DNA of 64,000 bases from Candidatus Aalborgicola defluviihabitans (GCA_016705575.1 JADIXX010000003.1:372001-436000), one strand, 5' to 3'; shown: positions 53,823-64,000, numbered from the stretch's first letter. Notes: generated by a model from the letters alone, not told the origin. Numbers and translations are program-made.

Positions 53823-56800
53823 ATGGCTTATACATACACAGAACGCAAGCGGATTCGCAAGAACTTCGGTACCCGCGACAGCGTACTCGAAATCCCCTAC
53901 CTGCTACAAATGCAAAAAGACGCCTATACGGCGTTCTTGCAGGCAGATGTTGCTCCCAAAAAGAGAACCATCGAAGGACTGCAAGCCGCATTTGAAGCGG
54001 CATTCCCTATCGTCTCGCACAACGGTTTTGTCGAGATGAAGTATCTGGAATACAGCCTGGCCAGGCCCGCATTCGATGTGCGTGAATGCCAGACCCGCGG
54101 CTTGACCTTTGCGTCTGCCGTTCGTGCCAAAGTCCAATTGATCATCTATGACCGTGAGTCTTCGACGTCTCAGAACAAGGTCGTCAAGGAAGTCAAGGAA
54201 CAAGAAGTCTACATGGGCGAAGTGCCCCTGATGACGGGCAAAGGCTCGTTCATCATCAATGGCACGGAACGCGTGATCGTTTCCCAACTGCACCGTTCTC
54301 CTGGTGTATTTTTTGAGCACGACAAGGGCAAGACCCACAGTTCGGGCAAACTGCTTTTCTCCGCGCGCATCATTCCCTACCGTGGCTCTTGGCTCGACTT
54401 CGAATTCGACCCCAAGGACCTGCTTTATTTCCGGGTGGATCGTCGCCGCAAGATGCCGGTCACGATTCTGCTGAAGGCCATCGGCCTGACCAACGAATCC
54501 ATCCTTGCAAACTTCTTCGTCAACGACAACTTCCGCCTGATGGACAGTGGTGCCCAAATGGAATTTGTGGCCGAGCGTCTGCGCGGTGAAGTAGCACGCT
54601 TCGATATCACTGACAAGAGTGGCAAGGTCGTGGTGGCCAAAGACAAGCGGGTAACCGCGCGCCACACCCGTGAGTTGGAGCAGTCCAATACCACGCACAT
54701 CAGTGTGCCGGAAGACTTCCTGATTGGTCGCGTCGTGGCCTGCAACGTCATCGATGGCGAAACCGGCGAAATCGTAGCCAAAGCCAACGAAGAATTGACC
54801 GAAGCCCTGCTCAAAAAGCTGCGCTTGGCCGGCGTGCAGGATGTGCCTTGCATTTACACCAACGAACTGGACCAGGGAGCCTACATTTCTCAGACCCTGC
54901 GGACCGACGAAACGGTGGACGAATTCGCTGCCCGGGTGGCCATCTACCGCATGATGCGCCCTGGTGAGCCGCCGACGGAAGACGCGGTACAGGCTCTGTT
55001 CCAGCGCCTGTTCTATAACCCTGACACGTATGACTTGTCGCGCGTGGGCCGGATGAAGTTCAACGCCAAGATGGGCCGTGCCGAATCGACAGGTCCCAAG
55101 GTTCTGACCAACGAAGACATCCTGGCTGTTGTCAAGATTTTGGTGGATCTGCGCAATGGCCGCGGCGATGTTGACGATATCGACCACTTGGGTAATCGCC
55201 GCGTGCGTTGCGTCGGTGAACTGGCCGAAAACCAGTACCGCACGGGTCTGGCACGCATTGAGAAGGCGGTGAAAGAGCGTTTGGGTCAAGCCGAACAGGA
55301 GCCGTTGATGCCGCACGATCTGATCAATAGCAAGCCCATCTCGGCTGCGTTGAAGGAGTTCTTTGGTGCTTCGCAGTTGTCCCAGTTCATGGACCAAACC
55401 AATCCACTGGCCGAAATCACGCACAAGCGCCGTGTTTCGGCCCTTGGCCCAGGTGGTTTGACCCGTGAGCGTGCCGGCTTTGAAGTGCGTGACGTGCACG
55501 TGACCCACTATGGTCGCGTGTGCCCTATTGAAACGCCTGAGGGACCCAACATCGGTCTGATCAACTCGCTGGCGCTGTACGCCCGTTTGAACGAGTATGG
55601 CTTCATTGAGACGCCGTACCGTCGCGTGGTCGATAGCAAGGTGACGATGGAAATCGATTACCTGTCCGCCATTGAAGAAGGCAAGTACGTGATTGCCCAG
55701 GCCAATGCGGCCCTGGACAAAGTTGGCACGTTGACAGGCGATTTGGTTTCTGCCCGCGAAAAGGGCGAATCTATTTTAGTGGGGCCAGAGCGCATCCAGT
55801 ATATGGACGTGTCGCCCGCGCAGATCGTGTCGGTGGCGGCTTCGCTGGTGCCATTCCTTGAGCACGACGATGCGAACCGCGCCTTGATGGGCGCCAACAT
55901 GTCGCGTCAGGCCGTGCCCGTACTGCGCCCGGAAAAGCCCATGGTGGGAACGGGTATCGAGCGCGTGGCAGCAATTGACTCCGGCACCGTGGTGACGGTA
56001 ACCCGTGGCGGTATCGTGGACTATGTGGATGCAACCCGTGTGGTGATTCGTGTCAATGACGCAGAAGCACAGGCCGGCGAAGTCGGCGTGGACATCTACA
56101 ACCTGATCAAGTACCAGCGCTCCAACCAGAACACCAACATCCACCAGCGCCCCATCGTGAAGAAGGGCGACAAACTGGCCAAGGGTGATGTGATAGCCGA
56201 CGGTGCATCGACTGACTTGGGTGAAATCGCCATCGGTCAGAACATGCTGGTGGCGTTCATGCCGTGGAATGGCTACAACTTCGAAGACTCGATCCTGATC
56301 AGTGAACGTGTTGTGTCTGAAGACCGCTACACATCGATCCACATCGAGGAATTGGTGGTGATGGCACGTGACACCAAGTTGGGCGCGGAAGAAATCACCC
56401 GCGATATTCCCAACCTGAGCGAGCAGCAACTTAACCGTCTGGATGAGTCTGGCATCATTTACGTCGGTGCGGAAGTCATGCCCGGCGACACGCTGGTCGG
56501 CAAGGTTACCCCCAAGGGTGAAACCACGCTGACGCCAGAAGAAAAACTGCTGCGTGCCATCTTCGGTGAAAAAGCCAGCGATGTGAAAGACACATCGCTG
56601 CGCGTAGACCAGGGTTCGCAAGGCACGGTGATCGACGTACAGGTCTTTACCCGCGAAGGTATTACCCGCGACCGTCGCGCCCAGCAGATCATCGACGACG
56701 AACTCAAGCGTTTCCGTTTGGATCTGAACGATCAAATTCGTATCGTCGAGGCCGACGCATTTGACCGGATCGAGAAACTTTTGGTTGGTAAGGCTGCCAA

Positions 56801-57935
56801 TGGTGGCCCGCAAAAGCTCGCCAAAGGCACCAAAATCGACAAGGCCTACTTGGCCTCGGTCGAGAAGTTCCACTGGTTCGATATACGTCCTGCAGATGAC
56901 GAAGTGGCAGGCCAATTGGAGAGCATCAAAAATTCTCTGGAGCAAACCCGCCACAGCTTCGACCTCGCTTTTGAAGAAAAGCGCAAGAAGCTCACACAGG
57001 GTGACGAATTGCCTGCCGGCGTGCTCAAGATGGTCAAGGTCTACATTGCGGTCAAGCGCCGTCTGCAGCCCGGTGACAAGATGGCTGGTCGCCACGGTAA
57101 CAAGGGTGTGGTTTCCAAGATCACTCCCGTGGAAGACATGCCTTACCTGGCTGACGGTACTCCGGTGGACATCGTTCTGAACCCACTGGGCGTGCCTTCG
57201 CGTATGAACATTGGTCAGGTGCTGGAAGTGCACCTGGGCTGGGCCGGCAAGGGCCTGGGCCAACGCATCGGCGACATGTTGCAGCGCGAAGCAGCTGCCA
57301 CCGAGATCCGTGGCTTCCTGGACCTGGTATACAACGGAACAGGTCGCAAGGAAGATCTGGGGCTGTTGTCGGACGAAGAAATCCGCAACATGGCCCAGGA
57401 ATTGACCAGTGGCGTGCCTTTTGCATCGCCCGTGTTTGACGGGGCCACCGAGGAAGAAATCAGCAATATGCTGCAGTTGGCATACCCGGAAGACGTGGCC
57501 AAGGCCAAGGGGCTAACGCCTACGCGCACCCAAGCCCAGTTGTACGATGGCCGAACCGGTGATCCGTTTGAGCGCACTACCACGGTAGGCTACATGCACT
57601 ACCTGAAACTGCACCACTTGGTGGACGACAAAATGCACGCCCGCTCGACTGGCCCCTACAGCCTGGTTACCCAGCAGCCGCTGGGTGGTAAAGCCCAGTT
57701 CGGTGGACAGCGTTTCGGTGAAATGGAAGTGTGGGCGCTGGAAGCGTATGGCGCCGCTTATACGCTGCAGGAAATGCTCACCGTCAAGTCCGACGACGTA
57801 CAAGGTCGTACCAAGGTGTACGAGAGCATCGTCAAGGGCGAGCACTCTATCGAAGCCGGCATGCCGGAATCGTTCAACGTGTTGGTCAAGGAAATCCGTT
57901 CCTTGGGCATCGACATTGAACTTGAGCGTAGCTGA
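53823..57935 (+). CDS. rpoB: DNA-directed RNA polymerase subunit beta
   Basis: The 1370-residue beta subunit starts at ATG 53823 (MAYTYTERKRIRKNFG) behind GGAG; an in-frame ATG five codons upstream is less likely. The rifampicin-pocket region reads GASQLSQFMDQTNPLAEITH with normal wild-type residues. Other signatures are GPNIGLINSLALYARLNEYG, GYNFEDSILISERV, GDKMAGRHGNKGVVSKI and the C-terminal clamp anchor. Confidence 0.98.
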   Translation: MAYTYTERKRIRKNFGTRDSVLEIPYLLQMQKDAYTAFLQADVAPKKRTIEGLQAAFEAAFPIVSHNGFVEMKYLEYSLARPAFDVRECQTRGLTFASAVRAKVQLIIYDRESSTSQNKVVKEVKEQEVYMGEVPLMTGKGSFIINGTERVIVSQLHRSPGVFFEHDKGKTHSSGKLLFSARIIPYRGSWLDFEFDPKDLLYFRVDRRRKMPVTILLKAIGLTNESILANFFVNDNFRLMDSGAQMEFVAERLRGEVARFDITDKSGKVVVAKDKRVTARHTRELEQSNTTHISVPEDFLIGRVVACNVIDGETGEIVAKANEELTEALLKKLRLAGVQDVPCIYTNELDQGAYISQTLRTDETVDEFAARVAIYRMMRPGEPPTEDAVQALFQRLFYNPDTYDLSRVGRMKFNAKMGRAESTGPKVLTNEDILAVVKILVDLRNGRGDVDDIDHLGNRRVRCVGELAENQYRTGLARIEKAVKERLGQAEQEPLMPHDLINSKPISAALKEFFGASQLSQFMDQTNPLAEITHKRRVSALGPGGLTRERAGFEVRDVHVTHYGRVCPIETPEGPNIGLINSLALYARLNEYGFIETPYRRVVDSKVTMEIDYLSAIEEGKYVIAQANAALDKVGTLTGDLVSAREKGESILVGPERIQYMDVSPAQIVSVAASLVPFLEHDDANRALMGANMSRQAVPVLRPEKPMVGTGIERVAAIDSGTVVTVTRGGIVDYVDATRVVIRVNDAEAQAGEVGVDIYNLIKYQRSNQNTNIHQRPIVKKGDKLAKGDVIADGASTDLGEIAIGQNMLVAFMPWNGYNFEDSILISERVVSEDRYTSIHIEELVVMARDTKLGAEEITRDIPNLSEQQLNRLDESGIIYVGAEVMPGDTLVGKVTPKGETTLTPEEKLLRAIFGEKASDVKDTSLRVDQGSQGTVIDVQVFTREGITRDRRAQQIIDDELKRFRLDLNDQIRIVEADAFDRIEKLLVGKAANGGPQKLAKGTKIDKAYLASVEKFHWFDIRPADDEVAGQLESIKNSLEQTRHSFDLAFEEKRKKLTQGDELPAGVLKMVKVYIAVKRRLQPGDKMAGRHGNKGVVSKITPVEDMPYLADGTPVDIVLNPLGVPSRMNIGQVLEVHLGWAGKGLGQRIGDMLQREAAATEIRGFLDLVYNGTGRKEDLGLLSDEEIRNMAQELTSGVPFASPVFDGATEEEISNMLQLAYPEDVAKAKGLTPTRTQAQLYDGRTGDPFERTTTVGYMHYLKLHHLVDDKMHARSTGPYSLVTQQPLGGKAQFGGQRFGEMEVWALEAYGAAYTLQEMLTVKSDDVQGRTKVYESIVKGEHSIEAGMPESFNVLVKEIRSLGIDIELERS

Positions 57936-57962
57936 TCAGCGGACAAGAAAAGGATTTAACCC

Positions 57963-60900
57963 ATGAAATCATTACTCGACCTGTTCAAGCAGTTCACGCC
58001 CGATGAGCATTTTGGTGCCATCAAAATTGGCATGGCTTCGCCCGAGAAGATCCGTTCGTGGTCTTTTGGCGAGGTGCGCAAGCCCGAAACCATCAACTAC
58101 CGTACCTTCAAGCCCGAGCGTGATGGTCTGTTCTGCGCCAAGATTTTTGGCCCCATCAAGGACTACGAGTGCCTGTGCGGCAAGTACAAGCGCCTTAAGC
58201 ACCGTGGTGTGATCTGTGAGAAGTGCGGCGTTGAAGTCACACAAACTAAGGTTCGCCGCGAACGCATGGGCCATATTGATCTGGCGGCGCCGTGCGCGCA
58301 CATCTGGTTCTTGAAGTCTCTGCCCAGCCGATTAGGCCTGGTGCTGGACATGACCCTGCGCGATATCGAACGCGTGCTGTACTTTGAAGCCTACGTTGTC
58401 ACCGACCCTGGAATGACTCCGTTGAAGAAATTCAGCATCATGTCGGAAGACGACTTCGACGCCAAGTTCAAGGAATATGGTGACGAATTCCAGGCCAAGA
58501 TGGGTGCTGAGGGCATCAAAGATCTGCTGCAAAGCATCGACATCGAAGGCTCGATTGAGAAGCTGCGCAACGATTTGACCGGTTCTGAACTCAAGATCAA
58601 GAAGAACGCCAAGCGTTTGAAAGTCTTGGAAGCGTTCAAGAAGTCCGGCATCAAGCCCGAGTGGATGGTGCTGGACGTGTTGCCCGTGCTGCCACCGGAT
58701 CTGCGTCCGTTGGTGCCGCTGGATGGCGGTCGTTTCGCGACCTCTGATCTGAACGATCTGTATCGCCGCGTGATCAACCGCAATAGCCGTCTGCGCCGTT
58801 TGCTGGAATTGAAAGCGCCCGAAATCATTGCCCGCAATGAAAAGCGCATGTTGCAAGAAGCCGTGGACAGCTTGCTGGACAACGGTCGCCGTGGCAAGGC
58901 CATGACCGGCGCCAACAAGCGTGCGCTCAAGTCTTTGGCTGACATGATCAAGGGTAAGTCCGGTCGTTTCCGCCAGAACTTGCTGGGTAAGCGCGTGGAC
59001 TACTCCGGTCGTTCCGTGATTACCGTCGGGCCAACACTCAAGTTGCACCAGTGCGGTCTGCCCAAGCTGATGGCGCTGGAACTCTTCAAGCCATTTATCT
59101 TTGCGAAGCTGGAAACGATGGGCATTGCGACCACCATCAAAGCCGCCAAGAAGGAAGTGGAATCCGGTACGCCCGTCGTGTGGGACATTCTGGAAGAGGT
59201 CATCAAAGAGCACCCCGTGATGCTGAACCGTGCGCCTACGTTGCACCGTTTGGGTATCCAGGCGTTTGAGCCCATCCTGATTGAAGGCAAGGCGATCCAA
59301 CTGCACCCCCTCGTTTGCGCGGCCTTCAACGCCGACTTCGACGGTGACCAGATGGCTGTTCACGTGCCTTTGTCGGTGGAAGCACAAATGGAAGCCCGCA
59401 CCTTGATGCTGGCCTCCAACAACGTACTCTTCCCCGCCAACGGCGAGCCTTCCATCGTGCCTTCACAAGACGTGGTGCTGGGTTTGTACTACACCACCCG
59501 CGAACGTATCAACGGCAAGGGTGAGGGACTGATCTTTTCCGATACCGGTGAAGTGCAGCGCGCCTTTGACGCGGGTGAGGTCGAACTTAATGCCAAGATC
59601 AATGTGCGTCTGACCGAGTACACCAAGGACAAGGAAACCGGTGAATTCACTGCCTCGACCAAGCTGTGGGAAACCACCGCAGGGCGCGCGTTGTTGTCCG
59701 AGATCCTGCCCAAGGGACTGCCATTTTCCAACCTGAACAAGGCTCTGAAGAAGAAGGAAATCTCCAAGCTGATCAACGTGTCGTTCCGCAAGTGCGGTTT
59801 GAAGGAAACAGTGGTATTTGCTGACAAGTTGCTGCAAGCCGGTTTCCGTCTTGCGACCAAAGCCGGTATTTCCATCTGCATTGACGACATGCTTGTGCCG
59901 CAAGAAAAGCACGGCATCATTGCCCGTGCCCAAAAGGAAGTCAAAGAGATCGAGCAGCAATATGTGTCCGGTCTGGTGACTTCTGGCGAGCGTTACAACA
60001 AGGTGGTGGACATTTGGGGCAAGTCGGGTGACGAAGTATCCAAGGTCATGATGGCCCAGCTTTCCAAGCAAAAGGTGATTGATCGCCATGGCAAGGAAGT
60101 GGACCAGGAATCCTTCAACTCCATCTACATGATGGCCGACTCCGGTGCCCGCGGTTCCGCAGCCCAGATTCGCCAGGTGGCCGGTATGCGGGGTCTGATG
60201 GCCAAGCCTGACGGCTCCATCATTGAGACGCCCATTACCGCCAACTTCCGTGAAGGTCTGAACGTGTTGGAGTACTTTATCTCCACCCACGGTGCCCGTA
60301 AGGGTCTGGCCGATACGGCGTTGAAGACTGCCAACTCTGGCTACCTGACACGCCGTCTGGTTGACGTGACGCAAGACTTGGTGGTGACCGAGCAAGATTG
60401 CGGAACACACGGTGGTTACTTGATGCGCGCCATTGTCGAAGGTGGTGAAGTGATTGAGTCCCTGCGCGATCGCGTGCTGGGCCGCACGGCTGCTGAAGAC
60501 GTGTTGCATCCGGAAAACCGCTCCGTTCTGGCGCCTGCCGGCTCCATGCTGGATGAAGACCTGATTGACGAGCTGGAATCTGCGGGTGTGGACGAAGTCA
60601 AGGTGCGCACCGCATTGACCTGCGAAACCCGCTTTGGCATCTGTGCCAAGTGCTACGGTCGCGATCTGGGTCGTGGCGGTCTGATCAACGGTGGCGAAGC
60701 CGTCGGTGTGATCGCTGCCCAGTCGATTGGTGAACCCGGTACACAGCTGACCATGCGTACGTTCCACATCGGTGGTGCGGCGTCGCGTGCGGCCATCGCC
60801 TCCAGCGTGGAAGCCAAGTCCAACGGCAGTATCGGTTTCAATGCCACCATGCGTTACGTGACCAACAGCAAAAAAGAGTTGGTGGTGATTGCCCGTTCGG

Positions 60901-62189
60901 GCGAAATCGTCATTCACGATGAGCATGGCCGTGAGCGCGAACGTCACAAAGTGCCATATGGTGCGATATTGACTGTGAAGGCCGATCAGACCGTCAAAGC
61001 CGGTGCCATTTTGGCCAACTGGGATCCGCTGACCCGCCCCATCATTACCGAGTTTGCCGGCAAGGCCCACTTCGAGAATGTGGAAGAGGGCTTAACCGTA
61101 GCCAAACAGGTCGACGAAGTGACCGGTTTGTCCACCATGGTGGTTATCGACCCCAAGCGCCGTGGTGCGACCAAGGTGGTGCGTCCCCAGGTCAAACTGA
61201 TCGACGCAACCGGCAATGAGGTGAAGATTCCTGGAACCGACCACTCGGTGACGATTGGCTTCCCTGTCGGCTCGCTGGTTCAGGTGCGCGATGGCCAGGA
61301 CGTTGGTCCTGGTGAGGTACTGGCCCGCATTCCCATCGAAGGCCAGAAGACCCGCGACATTACCGGCGGTCTGCCACGGGTTGCCGAGTTGTTTGAAGCC
61401 CGTACACCCAAAGACAAGGGCACGCTGGCTGAAATTACCGGTACCGTGTCCTTCGGAAAAGAGACTAAGGGCAAGATTCGCCTGCAGATCACCGATCCCG
61501 ATGGCAAGGTCTGGGAAGAGTTGGTTCCCAAGGAAAAGAACATGCTGGTGCACGAAGGCCAGGTGGTCAACAAGGGTGAGTCCGTGGTGGACGGCCCGGC
61601 CGATCCGCAGGACATCTTGCGTTTGCTGGGTGCCGAAGAGCTGGCGCGTTACATCGTGGACGAAGTCCAGGACGTGTACCGTTTGCAGGGCGTGAAGATC
61701 AACGACAAGCACATCGAAGTGATTGTTCGCCAGATGCTGCGCCGTGTGGTGGTCGAGAATGCTGGTGATTCCGCCTACATCAATGGTGAACAGGTGGAGC
61801 GCTCCGAAATGCTCAACACCAACGACGCACTGCGTGCTGACGGCAAGATTCCCGTCACCTTCACCAACTTGCTGCTCGGTATTACCAAGGCATCCTTGTC
61901 CACGGACAGCTTCATCAGCGCGGCATCGTTCCAGGAAACCACCCGTGTGTTGACTGAAGCCGCCATCATGGGCAAGCGCGACGAGTTGCGTGGCTTGAAG
62001 GAAAACGTGATTGTGGGTCGCCTGATTCCGGCTGGCACCGGACTGGCTTACCACGAGGCCCGCAAAATCCGTGAAAGCATGGACGACGCCGAGCGGCGCG
62101 CGATTGCCGATGCCGAAGCCGCCGAACTTGCAGGTGACGTCGAGGCTGCCGCCGAGTCCCACGCAAGCGAAGGTAGCGACGGCGAATAA
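57963..62189 (+). CDS. rpoC: DNA-directed RNA polymerase subunit beta'
   Basis: The 1408-residue beta' subunit has the N-terminal zinc site (CLCGKYKRLKHRGVICEKCG), the active-site NADFDGDQMAVH with three Mg-binding Asp residues, the bridge-helix/trigger-loop region and the second zinc site (CETRFGICAKCYGRDLGRG). AAAAGGATTTAACCC precedes ATG 57963. Its acidic Ala/Glu tail is typical. Confidence 0.98.
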   Translation: MKSLLDLFKQFTPDEHFGAIKIGMASPEKIRSWSFGEVRKPETINYRTFKPERDGLFCAKIFGPIKDYECLCGKYKRLKHRGVICEKCGVEVTQTKVRRERMGHIDLAAPCAHIWFLKSLPSRLGLVLDMTLRDIERVLYFEAYVVTDPGMTPLKKFSIMSEDDFDAKFKEYGDEFQAKMGAEGIKDLLQSIDIEGSIEKLRNDLTGSELKIKKNAKRLKVLEAFKKSGIKPEWMVLDVLPVLPPDLRPLVPLDGGRFATSDLNDLYRRVINRNSRLRRLLELKAPEIIARNEKRMLQEAVDSLLDNGRRGKAMTGANKRALKSLADMIKGKSGRFRQNLLGKRVDYSGRSVITVGPTLKLHQCGLPKLMALELFKPFIFAKLETMGIATTIKAAKKEVESGTPVVWDILEEVIKEHPVMLNRAPTLHRLGIQAFEPILIEGKAIQLHPLVCAAFNADFDGDQMAVHVPLSVEAQMEARTLMLASNNVLFPANGEPSIVPSQDVVLGLYYTTRERINGKGEGLIFSDTGEVQRAFDAGEVELNAKINVRLTEYTKDKETGEFTASTKLWETTAGRALLSEILPKGLPFSNLNKALKKKEISKLINVSFRKCGLKETVVFADKLLQAGFRLATKAGISICIDDMLVPQEKHGIIARAQKEVKEIEQQYVSGLVTSGERYNKVVDIWGKSGDEVSKVMMAQLSKQKVIDRHGKEVDQESFNSIYMMADSGARGSAAQIRQVAGMRGLMAKPDGSIIETPITANFREGLNVLEYFISTHGARKGLADTALKTANSGYLTRRLVDVTQDLVVTEQDCGTHGGYLMRAIVEGGEVIESLRDRVLGRTAAEDVLHPENRSVLAPAGSMLDEDLIDELESAGVDEVKVRTALTCETRFGICAKCYGRDLGRGGLINGGEAVGVIAAQSIGEPGTQLTMRTFHIGGAASRAAIASSVEAKSNGSIGFNATMRYVTNSKKELVVIARSGEIVIHDEHGRERERHKVPYGAILTVKADQTVKAGAILANWDPLTRPIITEFAGKAHFENVEEGLTVAKQVDEVTGLSTMVVIDPKRRGATKVVRPQVKLIDATGNEVKIPGTDHSVTIGFPVGSLVQVRDGQDVGPGEVLARIPIEGQKTRDITGGLPRVAELFEARTPKDKGTLAEITGTVSFGKETKGKIRLQITDPDGKVWEELVPKEKNMLVHEGQVVNKGESVVDGPADPQDILRLLGAEELARYIVDEVQDVYRLQGVKINDKHIEVIVRQMLRRVVVENAGDSAYINGEQVERSEMLNTNDALRADGKIPVTFTNLLLGITKASLSTDSFISAASFQETTRVLTEAAIMGKRDELRGLKENVIVGRLIPAGTGLAYHEARKIRESMDDAERRAIADAEAAELAGDVEAAAESHASEGSDGE

Positions 62190-62214
62190 GCTACCGTTAC
62201 TACACTAAACATAG

Positions 62215-62254
62215 CACCCCAAGCCCATCTTACGAGGGCTCGGGGTGTTTTTTT
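62215..62254 (+). terminator. rpoC intrinsic terminator
   Basis: CACCCCAAGCCC (62215-62226) pairs with GGGCTCGGGGTG (62236-62247), one mismatch, then seven T. This is the strongest intrinsic terminator in the window and ends the superoperon. Confidence 0.9.
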
Positions 62255-62279
62255 GTTTTAGGAACCTCACAGAGATAGC

Positions 62280-62810
62280 ATGAACAGCTCGCTGATTTTG
62301 TGGATGTCGCTGGCTTTGCTCACCTTCTGGTGTGTGGGCCTTTACAACCGCCTGATGCGCATGCGCGCCCGCGGTCTGAGCGCACTGGGGTCTGTGGACA
62401 AGCATGTGCGCCAGTACGCGGAAGTGGTGTATGAGCACGGATTGGACGGCGATAGCGCCGACAGGTCACTGGGCCCGTGGAATCAGTTGCTGACCGATCT
62501 ACAAGGACTGGATCATGCGCTGAAAGCGGCCAAGTCCGCGCCGTTGGCGGCAGAGGGGCTGACCCGATTGCGGCAAGCCATCGATACGCTGCAATCCGCC
62601 TGGCGGCAACTGCATGAGATGCCCGCCGATCTGGCTGGTGCCGTTGTTCCCGCGGTCATGCAGGTTCGCTGGGAAGCCATTACCCAACGGGTTGAGTCCG
62701 CGCGCAGTGGTTTCAATCAGATCGCAGCGAAATACAACGAATCGCTGGAACAATTCCCCGCCCGCCTGGTTGTCGCAATCATGGGCTTCAAACCAAGTGG
62801 CATGCTCTAA
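62280..62810 (+). CDS. LemA-like membrane-anchored protein
   Basis: The 176-residue protein has one N-terminal membrane helix (SLILWMSLALLTFWCVGLY) and a LemA-type helical body (YNRLMRMRARGLSALGSVDK). The end FNQIAAKYNESLEQFPARLV then MGFKP matches the LemA C-terminal signature. Family function is unknown. It is followed 7 nt later by rsmB, a common pairing in this group. Confidence 0.8.
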   Translation: MNSSLILWMSLALLTFWCVGLYNRLMRMRARGLSALGSVDKHVRQYAEVVYEHGLDGDSADRSLGPWNQLLTDLQGLDHALKAAKSAPLAAEGLTRLRQAIDTLQSAWRQLHEMPADLAGAVVPAVMQVRWEAITQRVESARSGFNQIAAKYNESLEQFPARLVVAIMGFKPSGML

Positions 62811-62817
62811 GGGCGAC

Positions 62818-64000
62818 ATGAATCAAAAAGAAGTAGCACTGCCCTTGTGGCGCCAGCTCAGCGCAACGGCAAGCATTGTGCAAGCGGTGCGATCCGGGGT
62901 GTCTGGTACCGCTGCCTTAGAAGCCGTGGCGCCGCAGTTGCGTCCCGGTGTGCAGGCGCTGGTCTTTCATGTCTGGCGCAATTTGGGGCGTGCCGAGGCC
63001 TTGCGTGGCAAACTGGCCAGCCGCACGCCGCCTGCGGCCGCAGATGCCTTGCTGTGCTCTGCCCTGGCACTGGCGTGGGATGAGGCGCAGGCGCCGTACG
63101 ACTGTTTCACCCTGGTGAACCAGTCGGTGGAGGCTGCCAAACACCAGCCAGATACCAAGGCGCAGGCCAATTTTTTGAATGCCTGCCTGCGCCGGTTCCT
63201 GCGTGAGCGCGACGCCTTGGTGGTCAGCACGGACGTCGATCCGGTTGCTCTATGGAATCATCCCCTGTGGTGGATCAAGCAGATTCAGCGTGAGCAGCCC
63301 CAACATTGGCAGGCCATTCTGAAGGCCGCCAATGGACAAGCACCCATGGTGCTGCGGGTCAACCAGCGAAAAACCAACGCAGCGGACTATTGCATGATGT
63401 TGGAACAGGCGGGCATTGCTGCCAAATTGCAGACTGGGGGCTCCATTGTTCTGCAACGTGCGGTGGGGGTGCAACAGCTCCCCGGCTTTGCCAAGGGGTT
63501 GGTGTCGGTGCAAGATGCCGCTGCCCAGATGGCAGCCACGCTGTTGCTGGACGGAATGCCCAGGGGGACAGACCAGCGTATTCTGGACGCCTGTGCCGCG
63601 CCGGGCGGAAAGACCGGGCATCTGTTGGAGCTGTCGGATGGACATGTATTGGCCTTGGAAATTGATGGCCGCCGGACCGACCGCATTCGCCAAAATCTGC
63701 AGCGCCTGGGTCTGCACGCCGAAATTGTGACTGCAGATGCTTCGCAACCGCAAACCTGGTGGGACGGTCGTCCCTTCGATGCCATCTTGCTCGATGCCCC
63801 GTGCACAGCGTCGGGCATTGTGCGCCGTCACCCGGATGTGCGTTGGCTGCGCCGTGAGTCTGACGTGGCCCAACTAGCGGCCATCCAGCAACACATGTTG
63901 CAGACCCTGTGGGGGCTTTTGCGACCTGGTGGCCGCCTTCTGTACTGCACCTGTTCGCTATTCAAAGCCGAAGGTGATGGGCAGACCCAAACGTTCCTCA
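62818..64000 (+). CDS. rsmB: 16S rRNA (cytosine-967-C5) methyltransferase RsmB, 3' end outside window
   Basis: The open frame from ATG 62818 runs off the right edge (394 codons seen). An N-terminal NusB-like domain (NFLNACLRRFLRERDALVV) precedes the Rossmann core: DACAAPGGKTGHLLEL (SAM site), LDAPCTASGIVRRHPDVRWL (release Cys) and LLYCTCSLFKAEGDGQT (catalytic Cys in TCS). It methylates C967 of 16S rRNA. Confidence 0.93.
   Translation, partial: MNQKEVALPLWRQLSATASIVQAVRSGVSGTAALEAVAPQLRPGVQALVFHVWRNLGRAEALRGKLASRTPPAAADALLCSALALAWDEAQAPYDCFTLVNQSVEAAKHQPDTKAQANFLNACLRRFLRERDALVVSTDVDPVALWNHPLWWIKQIQREQPQHWQAILKAANGQAPMVLRVNQRKTNAADYCMMLEQAGIAAKLQTGGSIVLQRAVGVQQLPGFAKGLVSVQDAAAQMAATLLLDGMPRGTDQRILDACAAPGGKTGHLLELSDGHVLALEIDGRRTDRIRQNLQRLGLHAEIVTADASQPQTWWDGRPFDAILLDAPCTASGIVRRHPDVRWLRRESDVAQLAAIQQHMLQTLWGLLRPGGRLLYCTCSLFKAEGDGQTQTFL

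Noticed and set aside
53904..61070. Several antisense open frames of 350-535 codons across rpoB and rpoC
   Set aside because: They are shadows of the codon bias of the sense genes; they lack ribosome-binding sites and recognisable domains.
62228..62247. CGAGGGCTCGGGG in the rpoC terminator as another repeat family I copy
   Set aside because: Only the short CGAGGGCT matches; it is explained by the terminator stem and the A/T-rich head is missing.

Overview
The window is chromosomal DNA of a betaproteobacterium, most likely a Comamonadaceae (Rhodoferax/Polaromonas-like) species. The evidence is the gene orders tRNA-Tyr/Gly/Thr-tuf-tRNA-Trp-secE-nusG-rplKAJL-rpoBC, rsmI/yraN-diaA-dolP, pilU-pilT-yggS, argS-SPOR-dsbA, lptA-lptB-rpoN and trpE-G-D-C-ung, plus several dispersed repeat families and high-GC codon use.

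Layout. 1-15 kb: a partial YVTN beta-propeller protein, a creatininase-family protein, rsmI, the yraN-diaA-dolP cluster, a beta-hydroxyacid dehydrogenase, pilU, pilT, yggS, a methyltransferase, argS, a SPOR protein, a DsbA-type protein and a polyphosphate:AMP phosphotransferase. 15-22.4 kb: lptA, lptB, rpoN, PRC-barrel and BON remnants, an RlmL-type methyltransferase, a PIN toxin and a UPF0149/SEC-C gene. 22.4-33.6 kb: an 11.1-kb integrative element inserted in the 3' end of the SEC-C gene. 33.7-48.1 kb: the thiL-HNH-pgpA-pncC-argO string, a membrane recombinase-family protein, apaG, rpe, two tandem chalcone-isomerase-like genes, the trp genes and ung. 48.2-64 kb: four tRNAs and the tuf-to-rpoC superoperon, then a LemA-like gene and rsmB, which runs off the window.

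The integrative element is the most interesting part. It carries a full-length tyrosine integrase, a second tyrosine recombinase made only of the catalytic domain, and a 485-residue protein whose motifs and spacing match family A (Pol I-type) polymerases. It also carries a two-gene operon of a tRNA-guanine-transglycosylase/DpdA-like protein with an unrecognised 587-residue partner. Three copies of a 25-bp interrupted palindrome divide it: one before the polymerase gene, one just after the small recombinase and one upstream of the transglycosylase operon. The last two are near-identical in inverted orientation, so the transglycosylase operon may be an invertible module.

Two cautions. About a dozen core genes between 15 and 45 kb (lptB, rpoN, rpe, trpE, apaG and others) are broken by single-base indels, several in homopolymers; at least the essential ones are probably sequencing errors. 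An eight-copy, roughly 50-60 bp repeat with core CGAGGGCTAGAGGCC is scattered over the core chromosome; seven copies lie in protein-coding sequence or give a gene its 5' or 3' end.
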